Origin: Triatoma infestans
Lineage: Eukaryota > Arthropoda > Insecta > Hemiptera > Reduviidae
NCBI GenBank assembly: GCA_011037195.1
Contig: JAAEAF010002324.1
Span: forward strand, 1-64,000
Direction of reading: 5' to 3'
Length of the DNA: 64,000 nucleotides
Shown piece after piece: positions 1-10,809 of this stretch. The position numbers and the translations under genes are program-made. A model generated the notes under the pieces. The model was not told the origin of the DNA, did not search any database, and saw nothing but the letters and a program-made list of their open reading frames with translations. How positions within the stretch are numbered: position 1 is the stretch's first letter; every line of letters starts with the position of its first letter.

Positions 1-196
1 CCTCAGTCCCGGGATGGTGTTCCAGAGACGAGCTCTTTTAGCCACCTCCTCCTTCTTGATTTCTTCTAGAAATACTTGGTCACTGACTCCACAAAAGGGC
101 TCTGGCCCAATAAGGGGAGATACAGCGCCTTCTTTTGCCAGGGTGTCGGCTATCTCATTACCCTCCACGCCGACATGTCCCGGCACCCAATGTAGG
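1..196 (-). pseudogene. RNase H fragment of a LOA-like non-LTR retrotransposon
   Basis: Read on the minus strand, one frame stays open and gives the end of a retrotransposon RNase H domain: a WVPGH motif, then GNEIADTLAKEG, then a PLIGPEPFCGVS stretch. The same stretch (ALIGPEPFCGVS) follows the RNase H of the LOA-like element at 9816-14596, so this is a relative of that element. The RNase H domain degrades the RNA strand of the cDNA hybrid after reverse transcription. The fragment is cut by the left edge of the window, and it stops at about base 196, where TAATTG-rich repeat sequence begins. The short plus-strand frame over the same bases is only a shadow. Family level is confident; the exact element is not. 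Confidence 0.8.
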
Positions 197-888
197 GATT
201 ACATATAATTGTAATTGGTAATTGCAATTTCTTTCTGTGGTTGTGGTTCACAATTACAATTACTGGTTGAGCCAAAATAATTCAATTCCCAAATACAATT
301 ACATGTGATTGTAATTGTACTTCTGCAATTCCAAGTAATATTTATGCAATTACAAGTAATTGTAATTGGTAATTGCAATTATTAACGCCAAAATGGCACT
401 AAAACTAGGAGTAAGAGAAAGTAAAAAGTAATTAGATACAACTCAAGAGACAGAATTCTCCTAAAATTTTTGCCAATTTTTAATGATAATAGGGAGATCG
501 AATTTATTTAACCCACGGGATTATTGAGTGGAAATGTGGCAGAGTTTACTTTTGTTCAATTACTCAAATTTTTTTTTTGTATTTGTAATTCTATTACTAA
601 AAATACAAGTACATATAATTGTAATTGAATTATAGGCGATTGTAATTGTAATTACAATTACCTAGCGACAACAAGTAATTTGTAATTGCGAATATCAATT
701 ATAATTGCAGTAATTGAAAGAAGTAATTGCAATTACTTGAAACGATTATAGTAATTGTTTTTTTGGAACCAGTTATTTCTATATTTTGGACCATTTAACT
801 GTATTCCTTTTGAAAGTACAGTCCAATTTTGCCGATGTAATTGAAGGTGTAATTAAATACTCATGTAATTAATTACTGCCCAACTCTG
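197..888. repeat. TAATTG-rich repeat with a hAT-like terminus
   Basis: The stretch is dense in GTAATTGTAATT and its reverse complement. It ends at 875-888 in ACTGCCCAACTCTG, which on the minus strand reads CAGAGTTGGGCAGT, the style of end seen in many non-autonomous hAT elements. No matching end or 8-bp duplication is visible on the left, where it abuts the RNase H fragment. A truncated hAT MITE is the likeliest reading. Confidence 0.4.
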
Positions 889-1010
889 GTGTAAACTGAC
901 TTTGCATATCACACTGTTTATTAAGATATCCTGATGACTGGCAAACGCCCGAATCCTTTCAATGACCACAAAATGAAGCAGGCTATCACTGAAAAAAAAG
1001 TTCTCTGAAG
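889..1010 (+). repeat. Degenerate hammerhead-like repeat copy
   Basis: This copy has the family landmarks: CTGATGA at 931-937, then GGCAAACGCCC, then AATGACCACAAAATGAAGCA. The central GAAACCGGTC has decayed to GAATCCTTTC, so the fold of the intact copies cannot form here. It directly follows the hAT-like end at 888, so the hAT-like piece may have landed in it. Confidence 0.5.
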
Positions 1011-2112
1011 CCGTTTTATTGCCACCAAAATATCGGTGGTTATTTTCAAAATATTAACTATTGATGTGAGAGTAAATCGATAAAAAAAAAAATTGTATTC
1101 TAAAATCGAAAAATTACAGAAATTGGGGGAGCAATAACCAAATTTTATATATTTTGAGGAAACAAAAAGAAATATATATATATATATTATAAATTTCTTA
1201 ATTTATTATTTATTGAAATATTTAAAAATGCTTTAAATTTAATCTACTGTTTGTTAAATTTTAATTTTCGTGCTCATTCGTAAAAACTCCTACTTTCTGA
1301 AACCTCAGCTGGCCGTGAAATATCGCCTAACAAATTGTTACATAAGAAAAAATGAACAATAACAGATTACAAAATTAATTCTCAAATTTAGAATTATTAT
1401 TCTTTATTTCAATTCATAATATTAAAAAAAAAGTTATGAATTAAAATAATTACTGTTGGCTGGCTTTAACCAACTGTGAACATAACTTTAATGATTTCTT
1501 CAAAACCATTTAACCATTTTGTAAGAATAGAATATATTGTGAATCGGGGATTTTCTTTTGACTATATATCTATGAATTAATTCTTACTTTCCCCTCTATA
1601 GCCTTTTCTTCCATGATCATTTCCCACCAAGACTTTCACATTTATATAATTTTGTGTTCAACCCAAATGTACTGGAACTTTTAATTACTCCTCGGAGTTG
1701 TGAAAATTATCTCTACTCTGATCAGATCTTTTTATTTCTTTTTTCAGGTTTAAGCTATTCAATAGAATAGAGGAGGATGGAGAATTATGATTTTAATATA
1801 GCTACACGAGATAGTTTTCTGTTTTTTTTAGTAAGGAAATTTCTTTCTTAACCGAGGATCGATTATTGGAGTACTGCCAATTTTATCAATCTCTTTGGAA
1901 CAAAAATAAACAGTGGAGAAAAAAAAAGCAAATTATATTAATTATAATATTAAAGTTAATAAAAAAGATTCTATGTATGATCACGCAATGATCCTATTAT
2001 ATCAAAACCAAAGTTTGACATGACCTAATCCATTCGTAGACAACTAAACACATTAACTTTACAACAAAAGATTCCACAACAAATTAGGCAGATATATAAA
2101 CCTGCAAATCAC
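1011..2112. other. AT-rich, no gene recognised
   Basis: Poly-A, poly-T and TA tracts and many stops in all frames. I see no coding sequence, terminal repeats or RNA gene. Confidence 0.6.
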
Positions 2113-2669
2113 TGTAGTGGAAGAAAGAAATAAAAAAAAAATAATAGTTTTGGAAAATAGTTTAGTAAAATAATAATTTTTAGCAAGTTCAAATAGTTAT
2201 TTTAGTGAAGGAGAAAGAGCCAGGTACTATAATTTAGGTCAATGCAAACCAAGAGACAAAGGGCAAGGAACAGTTAGGGTAACACAATACACTCCCTCCA
2301 GACATACCACCATTATTTGAAAAGGTTTGAACTAACAAGAGAAGGCATTCTTTCAGGACAGTCTGCATTCTGCTTTCAAAGAAGAACAGTCTGAAACAGA
2401 CATTCTACCAGAACACTTGCTTCAGTAATCGCTATCTTAAATTCAGTGCCAGTTATAGAGTTTAGCTTTTAATCTAGATAAATAATTGATTTATACATAA
2501 TCGCTGTGATATTATAAAAGTACTTAAATTCACTTAGAGAATAATATATTTATTTCAAAAACAGTGGTGATCTTTTACTTATTTTTAATACTTCTCTCTC
2601 TATCTTAAACATACACACAAGCCCTTTACTAAACCGCTCACGCCACAAGCCAATATTACCACCACTACA
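2113..2669 (+). repeat. Candidate solo LTR or TIR element, copy 1
   Basis: This 557-bp copy matches 36574-37096 along its length in the same orientation. Both copies begin TGTAGTGGAAGAA and end CCACTACA, so the ends are 8-bp inverted repeats of the TG...CA type expected for an LTR. Shared interior landmarks are GGTCAATGCAAACCAAGAGA near 2240 and CCGCTCACGCCACAAGC near 2640. No coding region and no clean target duplication are visible. A MITE with the same ends cannot be excluded. Confidence 0.5.
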
Positions 2670-3164
2670 ACACAATATCACCAATTACATTTCATCACCA
2701 ACATGTCCTCACTATTACAGACGTCTGAAAAGTTAAGAGACTTCCTCTCAACAACAAGAGCAGTAACTAACCTTACAAGAAGGGTGGTGCTGATCTCTAA
2801 CCAGATTCCTCATTGAGCACATTTACTTATTGTATATTGTAAATATTATAAATAAATGTTTAAAAATTAACAATAAAAATAAAAACAGTAAAAATACTGC
2901 TGATATACATATTTACAAATCAATCCCTGGTTAAACAAAATTATTAACGTTAATACTATGTAGGGTACCGACTGCTACTTCAACACTCTTCTAGTCACTA
3001 GCGCCCCAGCAACAACCATGTCAATGGAACGACTATGTGCCTTTATATATATATATATACATATATAATAAATATAATTTTTATATTTATTTATTTATTT
3101 TCAATTTTACAATCTCAAAAATGTAAAATGGTAAACATGATACAAGTAAAAAACAATCACATGG
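2670..3164. other. AT-rich, no gene recognised
   Basis: Contains a short TA run near 3045-3066 and AT-rich filler. No coding or structural feature could be supported. Confidence 0.55.
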
Positions 3165-3595
3165 GTTTAAAGGAAGGGAGAAGCTACCCATTGGCCACAC
3201 TCCCTTGAAATGCGCTAGTAAAGCCATATTTAGGCCTTTGGAAATTGGAACGCTTTGGCTGATCCCTATAGTTCAATATCCAGATGGGTTTTATTGTAGC
3301 GGTATATGTAAGTCTTTTGTTAGTCCGTGATACGCTGGAACGGCTATCTAGTAATCATAGCAACAGTTTATATCGTCGGATCACTTCTTGTTTCTTAAGT
3401 CTGGTGTGGGGATTCCAAGTAAGTTTTTTGTGTATGAACAGTCCTAAATGTCGTACACTATTTTTCGTAGGGAGAATTTTGTTGTTGAAAGTGACAGGAA
3501 GTAGAGTATTACGACGGAAGGTAAAAGTTAGATGTTATGATTTTTCCACATTTAGTTTAATTCTTCATTTGTTGCACCTCCGCGGCTCGCTACTG
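3165..3595 (-). pseudogene. Jockey-clade reverse transcriptase fragment
   Basis: The minus strand encodes, with one in-frame stop and some frame slips, the region just after the catalytic palm of a Jockey-type reverse transcriptase. Recognisable pieces in order are RIKLNVEKS, VRHLGLFIHKKLTWNPH, then KKQEVIRRYKLLL, SRTNKRLTYTATIKPIW and a trace of IQRFQ. In intact elements this matches the thumb segment beginning KYLGL...LTW and ending RFQ. Neither end of the element is preserved and there is no poly-A tail. The longer open frame on the plus strand over the same bases (3284-3601) is a shadow. The clade call rests on motif pattern only. Confidence 0.7.
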
Positions 3596-6237
3596 AGCTA
3601 ATCCCTTCACTATCATGTACAAATTGATGAGATATTTAAGAATAAATGTCTAGATACTCAAATATAATTATGTGTATGAATATATATAGATATTTGTTCC
3701 AAATATTTTGGTCACTATATATAAATTGGGCAGCTTGATTTAAAACCAGCCATTTTGCTGTCACAAGCATATCTCACATCTCTTACATCCCTCTCTTACT
3801 AACACTATGCATAGATATATATATAGCAACTACAGACACTTGGCAAGCGGTAAGTGGTCTGATTCTTATTTCTTGTATATCGCTGGCTTCATATACATAC
3901 ACATCTCTACATAAACTATTTCTTGTTCCAGCTGGCCGTAATAAAAGCAGAAGAGAAAAGAGAGAAAGAGAAAATAGAAAATGCAGAGAGAGAAACAAAG
4001 AGAGAAAGTTTATGAAGAAGAAAATATTTTATTGGGGAACATGTATGTGAGAGAAGTGTGCAAATAAGGGAAGAGATGGTGTTGTATTTGAAATAAGGAT
4101 GAAGAAGTGCCTGGTGTGTGACTATGAAGGACGAGGCATAGCACTCTACACTTGGGGATGTTGGTCTCGCTGACTGGCTGGTGTCGTTATGTTTGTATGT
4201 GTGTGTTAGAGCATAGTGGTAGGACAATTTTGGCCATAGGGAATATTAAACGTTAGATATAGTGTATGAACACAGTGAACACAAGAAGACAGGGCGGCGA
4301 GGTTGAATAAGTAGAACCCCTGACTAGTAGACTATTTTGCTGGGTGAGTTATGTGTTAGACAAGTGTATGCAAGCAAGGCTACTAGAGCGGCCAGTTTCC
4401 AACCTGCCATTTTCAACCTGTGTCCCTTCTTAAACATACATTCCACATTGCTTCAACCTTTTATCATAACTCCACTCCTTTTTTTACTCTCAACATATTA
4501 TTTCCATAACACTTAACATGCTTATGTTTTTATAATTGTCTTTATTATTCAAAATTTAACAAACAAATTACAAATTTGTCAAGTTTTTTTTTGTTGTGTA
4601 TTGATCTCTGAAAGTCTAATTAACCAAGAATTATTTTTTTATTTTTCTTCTTATTTCTTCTTGGGCGTAACTCTAAATTTTTAATTGTTATTTTTGAGTT
4701 TTTTAACATATAGTTTATGAAAATTCATCGGTATGAGTTTGATTCTATCAGTCTGACGTAATTATTAGAACTTTCAGAAATTGATGGATTCCAAGATTGA
4801 TTTGTAACCTTTAACAAATTTTCAAGCAAACAAAAAATTCTTGCTTTTTCAAACATTGAAGTCTTAAGGTTTGAGATCGCGTCAGTAATTTGGTTTATAT
4901 CAAATTTAGTTATTTAAACCAAGCTTGGTTTATATTGTGTTTCGCCATTAAGCTTCTTCCGGTTAGTTGTTGGCTTGATTACTAGACTGGCTGTAATGGA
5001 TATTCGTAAATCAAAGCCTAACTACTTCCTAATTTTTGCACGTAAAGGTGGGGCTTAATTTTCCCGTGATTGGAAATTGGATGAAGAAATCTAAGTCTTC
5101 CCTTCCATTGTTCTGTTAGCCAAATTGCAGCATTATTTTGTTCTTGTAAAACTTTGTACATGTCCTTTTCTCCAGATTCGAATCGCCGTTAAAATTTAGG
5201 TTCAGCGATTTTCGTGATCTCCATAGTAAAATTAAGTTTCTGAACTTATTGCACTTGTTCGTTTTTGAGTTATGCTACACTATTATAAACTTTACAGTCT
5301 GCTAAAAATATTTTCTTCTTACTACTAGAGACCACAAGAAAGTATTACATCTTGTAAACATTCAATGTCGCAAATCTGTCTAATGCACTACTTCAATTTA
5401 CGCAGTAGTTAAAAATGTGACGACAATTGCCAAGGCATTCCTTTGTATTCAGCATATAAAAATCCTGTCGATAACAATTTATAAAAGACTAATCAAACAG
5501 GTAAAAAACATTTTGGAGGAGTTTAGATCAGGAGGGACCAAAGACGGATCATAATATCTTCACTTACAGGCAGATATTAGAGATGTTAAACAACAGTAAT
5601 ATAAAAGGTAAAATCGATTAACGAAGGGTGTTCGAGTTGATAGAGAGGATATCTTTGTGTGTGAAGTGTTCGTAAGAATTAGTTTTATGTATTTAGTGTT
5701 CCTATTCATTCATTTGTTGATGAAAATATATTATGTATACACTGTGTGTTCTCTTTATTTTTTTTTCTTTGTATACACCTTCTAAATAAAAACCTAGCAG
5801 TGAGCTCTGGGTTAACTGGGAGTCAACAGAGAAGACCTACGATACAAGGTTAATCTACAATATTTATTCTTAGACTTTAAAGAATCGCGCTAGGCGATTC
5901 AGAGATTTCAATAATGATAGATAAGTATAGTATATAAATGTTAGCTATAATTATGATAATATTATAAGTTAGTTGTAAACTTAATTATAAAAGATAAAAA
6001 TTAATTTCCCTTTTTAAATAACTTTACAAAGAAATATTTTGTTTTTTATTTTAAGTAATGTTTATTTCATTTACGATATTTATAACAACTTCCTGTGTTC
6101 ACGCTTTGTTTATTTTCTTAGTAGGTATATAATGTGCGATACTAATACAGCAGGTATTCTAATTATACAATTATGTGTTTCACGATGTTTAATGTATTAT
6201 GTAAATTTTGTAATATTTATAATAGTAAAATACTTTC

Positions 6238-6238
<1 letters not shown>
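3596..6238. other. Low-complexity and unclassified DNA
   Basis: Two overlapping minus-strand frames at 3783-4227 are serine/leucine-rich translations of a GA-rich stretch and look non-coding. Around 4990-5230 the minus strand has a short open patch, but I recognise no family in it. Otherwise AT-rich filler with poly-T tracts. Confidence 0.45.

Positions 6239-6291
<53 letters not shown>
6239..6291. repeat. TAA microsatellite at the 3' flank of R4 copy A
   Basis: About 17 uninterrupted ATT units (TAA on the minus strand). It directly follows the 3' end of the minus-strand R4/Dong-like copy A. Dong-type elements are known to sit in TAA repeats, so this is probably the insertion target. Confidence 0.85.
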
Positions 6292-6292
<1 letters not shown>

Positions 6293-7013
6293 TTTAATTT
6301 TGCACTACAAAAACTTGGGGGCAGGAACCTGCAACCCTAAATATAAGGGGGGAAAAAAAACTTACTGATTTGTAGGGTACGCCGAACTATACGTGCCGAA
6401 TCAAGCAGGACCGATTTTTGAGCTTCGGCTGTCAGGTGCTTAGGTAGACCTAGTCTACTAATAGCTTCAGCCGTAGTTTTTGGGACAAGTCCATCTACTG
6501 ATATAATCATCGGATATACCGCGGCCATCTCCAAGTTATATATTTCTTTTAAATCGAAGGAGAGGTCTTGATATTTCCTTAGTTTTTCCCTCTTGCCTTC
6601 AGAACATTTTCGTCAGTAGGGATGGCTACATCGATAATACAAGCCGTTTTATTCTCTTGGTCCATTACTAATATATCCGGCTTATTATGGACTACTGTTC
6701 GGTCCGTATATATCTGTGTGTCCCAATAGATTTTGATTTGCCCTATTTGCAGGAACGAAGGGGGAGAATATTTATAGTAAGCCGGCGTGTCCGATTTGAA
6801 AGAAAATTTTTCCAGCAAGGCTATATAAATTATTTTGGCTACATTGTTATGTCGCTCTAAATACTCTTTCGGAGCTAGAACAGAGCAACCAGCCATAATA
6901 TGCTGGATACTTTCTACCATCGTCTGACATAGCCGACACCTGTCATCAATATTCTCTCCTATAATGTGTTTCCTATACGCATTAGTGGCAATCACTTGGT
7001 CCTGTATTGCCTG
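6292..7013 (-). pseudogene. R4/Dong-like retrotransposon, copy A (endonuclease end)
   Basis: This is a 5'-truncated copy holding only the C-terminal part of an R4-type protein. The minus strand gives AIQDQVIATNAYRK, then a zinc-knuckle-like CRLCQTMVESIQHIMAGC with following H residues, then a restriction-like endonuclease core with KPDILVMD and ACIIDVAIPTDE, where the acidic P-D and D residues of the nuclease are visible. A frame slip near 6580 separates this from a second frame (6337-6534) that carries PMIISVDGLVPK and ARIVRRTL. The same order occurs in copy B. This domain nicks the DNA target to prime reverse transcription. The 3' end has a GCAGG/CCTGC hairpin near 6320 and runs into the TAA repeat. 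The R4 clade is favoured over R2, Hero or NeSL because of the TAA target. Confidence 0.75.
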
Positions 7014-7022
7014 TTATTATTA
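7014..7022. repeat. TAA repeats between R4 copies A and B
   Basis: Three TTA units on the plus strand separate the start of copy A (7013) from the 26-base T run that is the poly-A tail of copy B (7023-7048). They are the remnant of the shared microsatellite target. Confidence 0.75.
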
Positions 7023-7048
7023 TTTTTTTTTTTTTTTTTTTTTTTTTT

Positions 7049-7170
7049 CAATCCCTCGCGGCCCGCAGGCAAGGGAGGAACCTGTTTTCATTATCTGGTA
7101 TTACGGTTCTTACTGGAACCGGACAATTGTCCTATGATAAAGACAAAAGAAAAAGAAAAATATGTCCGTG
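7049..7170 (-). other. 3' untranslated end of R4 copy B
   Basis: Noncoding tail with a CAGG...CCTG hairpin containing GGTTCCTCCC at about 7066-7085, followed by the poly-A. Copy A and a fragment at 57183-57202 have a similar GGTTCCTSCC hairpin near their TAA ends, so this may be the 3' recognition structure for reverse transcription. Confidence 0.5.
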
Positions 7171-8899
7171 CTAGTCTCTGGCGTCTTCCCTTAGCACTTC
7201 CCTTACAATGCGGCAGGTGTGGAGTACCACAGCCTGCTGCATCTCGTATATGATGGTCCTCCTGATTCCCATCATGCAGAGGCCCTCCCCAGCGACCGCG
7301 GCACAAGTCCCGTGGCTGAAATAATCAACGGGACTATCTCCACCCCTGAGACTCCTCTCCATACAGCAGATATTTCTGCCGCCAGTGGCCTGTATTTAGC
7401 CAATTTCGTGGTATACGCGCGGGCTATGTTGGCGTCATCCGGGACAGATACATCAATCAGCCACACCCTGCCTGTTATTTTGTTATGCCAGATCACATCC
7501 GGCCGGGTGTTGGCGACGGCATGGTCCGTCAGTACCTCTCTGTCCCAGTACAAGAGACACCGCGCGTCTTCCAGCACGGGCAGGGGGTCATACTTGTAGT
7601 ATGGGGGGGCATCTTGAATCAAACCGAGTTTCTGCGCCAACTCTCTGTGTAGGATCCTGGCCACACTGTTGTGCCTTTGGAGATAGTCTCTTTGTGCCAG
7701 CAAGGGGCACGCCGCTAGCAGGTGGTGAACTGTCTCCGGCGCAGCCCGGCATAGTCTGCACCTGACGTCGGCGACACCGCTATCGTTCATGATGCGGTTC
7801 CTGTAGTACCTGGTGGGAACAACCTGGTCCTGTATCGCGATGAGGGCACCTTCCGTTTCCGGAAACAGCAGCCCACGCGTCAACCAGGCCACGGACGCCT
7901 CCTTGTCAATCAATTCTCCATCTAGTGCTGCCGGGTATTGTCCGTGTAACGCCTTTCTCCGCCAGGTCTCGCCCACGCTAGGTGGGGGCTCATTATCCAC
8001 CTCCACCCTCGTAGGCTCAGCACTCAAATTCAGAGGGGTAAAACCCGTATCACTAGCAAGCATTGCATCTATCAGCCCTGATCCCCGCCGTGCCAAGAAA
8101 TACTCCCGCATTCGGTTTACCTGGGCTACGTGCTGCGCGATTATATCCACAACACCCCTGCCGCCTTCCGCACGTGGGAGGATAACCCTCTCCACCGCTG
8201 CCCTGGGGTGGTGCTTGTTTTGCGCTGTCAGCGAAGTACGCACCATACGCTGCAATGCACTAAGTTCTGTGCTGGTCCATCTAATTATCCCAAATGTGTA
8301 TGACAGCACCGGGACACAGAAAGCGTTGATCGCGCGGGTCAAATTACCACTATGAAGCCCACTCCGCGCGACAGCCTGTAGACGTAGGCAAAACTTTGCA
8401 GTTACTTCCTGCTTAATCGTCGTGTGCAGGACTCCTTTACTTTGCTGTATGCCAAGGTATCTGTAGCTGTCACCCGACGCCAATGCCTCCATTTCAGTAC
8501 CGTCCTCCATCACACATGGCGTGGGGTTCACTCTTCCCATGATGATTGTTTGGGTACGGCACTTGTCTAGTCCGAACTTCATAGTTATATCAGCCGAGAA
8601 TCGTCGGACTGTATCGATCAAAAGATCAAGGTGGACCTTACGGGCAGCATATATTTTGAGGTCGTCCATGTAGAAGAGGTGTGACAGCCTGCTTCCGGGG
8701 GCGGCGGAACCCCATGCATATCCGTATCCGGAGGATTCCAGCAATGCCGATAGCGGGTTAATCGCCAACACAAACCATAACGGGCTTAAGGCGTCTCCCT
8801 GAAAAATCCCTCTCTTGATTTGGATCATTTCTGTCCGAGTCACTTCCTCACTCGCTGGCATCACAATATGAGTCCGCCAGCTGCCCATGGCCACATTAA
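7171..8899 (-). pseudogene. R4/Dong-like copy B: RT palm, thumb and endonuclease
   Basis: A 540-codon open stretch (8894-7272) carries the reverse transcriptase from motif B onward. KRGIFQGDALSPLWF is the motif B loop and FYMDDLKIYA is motif C, with the two catalytic aspartates. Then comes GDSYRYLGIQQSKG (thumb entry), IAIQDQVVPTRYYRN, a CRLC...HHLLAAC zinc knuckle, and the restriction-like endonuclease with RPDVIWH and WLIDVSVPDD. The frame slips near 7285-7300. Beyond it, a second frame to 7171 continues with QQAVVLHTCRIVREVL, aligning to ARIVRRTL in copy A, so the true C-terminus was longer. The reading begins at the TTAA of the piggyBac insertion, so there is no real start codon here. Overlapping plus-strand frames are shadows. 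Confidence 0.85.
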
Positions 8900-8915
8900 C
8901 CCTGCGGAGGTCGCG
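8900..8915 (+). repeat. piggyBac left terminal inverted repeat
   Basis: CCCTGCGGAGGTCGCG directly follows TTAA at 8896-8899. It matches the right end (16003-16018, inverted) at 15 of 16 bases. Confidence 0.9.
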
Positions 8916-9097
8916 CCTGATCTGAGAGATACAAACATTATTTGTATTAAAAATTGTTACATATAATCCTGTGTGTAGTTTTGGAGGTTTCGTCTAGCTG
9001 GGCATGCGCATTATATCATTGCTATTCCGCGGTCTTTCTATCATCTGTTTGTTATAACACTTTTTATTTGAGGTTGAATGATATAGGTTACTGAATT

Positions 9098-9112
9098 GTA
9101 TCTGAGAGATAC
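9098..9112 (+). repeat. piggyBac subterminal 15-mer, left
   Basis: GTATCTGAGAGATAC is a palindrome with arms GTATCT/AGATAC around GAG. The same 15-mer occurs inverted at 15960-15974, and a 13-base partial copy lies at 8920-8932. Subterminal repeats of this sort serve as transposase binding sites in piggyBac elements; that role here is inferred. Confidence 0.7.
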
Positions 9113-9158
9113 TGCGAGCTCTCACGTGAGTGTTTGTTTTTTTTCTTTACAGTTGATA

Positions 9159-9815
9159 ATGTCTAGAAAAATATATCGATTAGATAATCCATCAGATATT
9201 GAAGAGATTCAAGGAATGTTACTTGAGTCCGACGATGAGAATGAAAGAACCGAATGCGAAAATGAAAGTGATTTAGAAGATGATGATTATGTGGAAGTTC
9301 GTCCAAAGATTCGGATACTGAACAAAATATTTCTTGTGAAGAAAGTGAATGTGAATTGGACACGAATGATGAGTATTTTCTCGGAAAGGATAAAAAATCA
9401 AAATGGAGGAAAAATCCAATAAGAAAACAAATTAGAAGACGGCCGCAAAATATTGTATGTCAACTCCCATTTGTTCGACCATACGCAAAAAATGCCAAGA
9501 CAGAACTTGAAACTTGGAATTGTTTTATTAGTAAGAATATTATAGATCTTATCTTGTACATACTAATAATTATATCGATTCTATTGCGAGCCGCTATTCC
9601 AGAGATAGAGATGCCAAGCGATTAGATGAAACAGAATTGAAAGCATTTTCAGGCCTTTTATATCTAGCTGGGTTACATCGCAACAATCGACTAAATTTGC
9701 GGGACCTATGGGCAACAGATGGTAGTGGGATAGAACTTTTTAGACTGACTATGTCTTTTCGGAGATTTAGATTTATTCACAATAATATTAGGTTTGATGA
9801 CAAACTTACCCGCTT
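9159..9815 (+). pseudogene. piggyBac transposase, N-terminal half
   Basis: The likely start is ATG at 9159 (MSRKIYRLDNPSDIEEI). An acidic N-terminal region with SDDENERTE and ESDLEDDD follows. A frame slip near 9305 moves the reading to the frame with EESECELDTNDEYF and the basic RKQIRRRP, and another near 9545-9625 moves it to the frame with ETELKAFSGLLYLAG, NLRDLWATDGSG and TMSFRRFRFIHNNIRFDD. That last block is the diagnostic N-terminal part of the piggyBac catalytic domain. The gene then stops at TACCCGCTT, where the LOA-like element is inserted. This protein would cut and paste the transposon at TTAA. Because of the frame slips the copy cannot make a full protein. Confidence 0.85.
9807..9815 (+). 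repeat. Target-site duplication of LOA element, left
   Basis: TACCCGCTT, identical to 14597-14605. Removing the element plus one copy restores the transposase frame across the junction. Confidence 0.88.
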
Positions 9816-10808
9816 GTAGAACGTACGACACAGGCGACTAAGAGGCCAAGGTCGGAGGGGGAATCCCCACAGCAGCAGCGGCCGCCCAAGAGGGTTAAAG
9901 CCAAGACTGTGGAGAAATCCTACAGTGAGGCTTCCTCATCGGCGAAAATTGCCGTGGTGCAGAAGGGCTTCCCCGATTACCAGCTAGGCATGGATGAACT
10001 ACAGGCCATCCAAAATGCCATTTTGGGGGAATACGACAAGATCCCAAGAGGCGGGCCGCAGGTCAGGTTGGCCAAATGTGCCCATAAACCAGGGTTCCTT
10101 GTCATTACCTGCGTAGGGGACGATAGTCTGGGGTGGCTGAGGGAGATTATCCCAAAGCTTAAACCCTGGGAAGGTGCAAGCCTCCAGACACTCGAGGGGA
10201 GGGACATACCGGGCCCAGAGACCTGTAAGGTCTTCATCCCCAACGAGGGGGGTAAGCAGGTTGAGGCCGAGAGGGTGCTCCATCGTTTAGAGGTGAGCAA
10301 CCAGGGGCTGAAAACCGAAATGTGGAGGGTCTGGGGATGCTTACCCGTTGAGGGTGGGTGTCTCTGGACATTCTCAATGGACAGGGGGTCATTGGCGGAG
10401 CTCAAAAGGCTGAACATGTCCCCCTATTTTGGTTGGGGGCGAGTGACTTTTCGTCACAAGCTTCCGAAAAGCAAAAGCTCGGAGGAGGCCAAGGCGATGG
10501 AAGTGGAAGGAGATCAGCCACAGGCCGAGAGCTTGGTGAGGGTGGACTTGCCAAAGGGGGGTCAGGGGGGCCTGGAAGGAGAGATGGCGGCGTTGCAGGC
10601 TGCCCTGGCCGTACTACCCGTAGGAGAGGGGCGGATAGAGCAGGGGGCGGACGTCAAGGCGGGGGTCCCGGTGGGTGCGTCTCCTGGCGGAAGCGATGCC
10701 GGCTTGCTCCACAGGTCTCAAGGCCAGGAGCGGTTGCCGGAGGTTGCGGAAGCCGGGGGGCGACCCTCGGGACCCGGGGCCGACGTTCCGCCCCCCTCGG
10801 AGACCTAA
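9816..10808 (+). CDS. LOA-like ORF1 protein (DUF4780-like), 5'-truncated
   Basis: One frame is open from the first base of the element to TAA at 10806-10808 (330 codons), with no initiating ATG, so the natural start lay in the lost 5' end. The N-terminal part is basic and proline/glutamine-rich (ATKRPRSEGESPQQQRPPKR). Next comes a conserved globular region from about residue 45 to 200 with KGFPDYQLGMDELQAIQNAI, LVITCVGDDSLGWLREIIP and LKPWEGASL. This pattern resembles the DUF4780 domain found in ORF1 of many arthropod retrotransposons of this group. ORF1 proteins of non-LTR elements bind the element RNA and form the particle that brings it to DNA. The C-terminal part is glycine-rich and low-complexity. 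ORF2 starts one base after its stop. Confidence 0.75.
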   Translation, partial: VERTTQATKRPRSEGESPQQQRPPKRVKAKTVEKSYSEASSSAKIAVVQKGFPDYQLGMDELQAIQNAILGEYDKIPRGGPQVRLAKCAHKPGFLVITCVGDDSLGWLREIIPKLKPWEGASLQTLEGRDIPGPETCKVFIPNEGGKQVEAERVLHRLEVSNQGLKTEMWRVWGCLPVEGGCLWTFSMDRGSLAELKRLNMSPYFGWGRVTFRHKLPKSKSSEEAKAMEVEGDQPQAESLVRVDLPKGGQGGLEGEMAALQAALAVLPVGEGRIEQGADVKAGVPVGASPGGSDAGLLHRSQGQERLPEVAEAGGRPSGPGADVPPPSET

Positions 10809-10809
10809 C

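Noticed and set aside
3284..3601. 105-codon plus-strand open frame
   Set aside because: It is the shadow of a Jockey reverse transcriptase fragment on the minus strand, which has recognisable motifs.
3783..4227. Two overlapping serine/leucine-rich minus frames as membrane proteins
   Set aside because: They are translations of a GA-rich low-complexity stretch.
6039..6368. Plus-strand frame with a long tyrosine run
   Set aside because: The run is translated TAA microsatellite; the rest has no coding character.
7219..8355. Two plus-strand open frames of 126 and 180 codons
   Set aside because: They oppose the R4 reverse transcriptase and endonuclease and show no domain of their own.
9126..9152. 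GTGAGT...TTTCTTTACAG resembling an intron before the piggyBac start
   Set aside because: At 27 bases it is too short for a normal spliceosomal intron.
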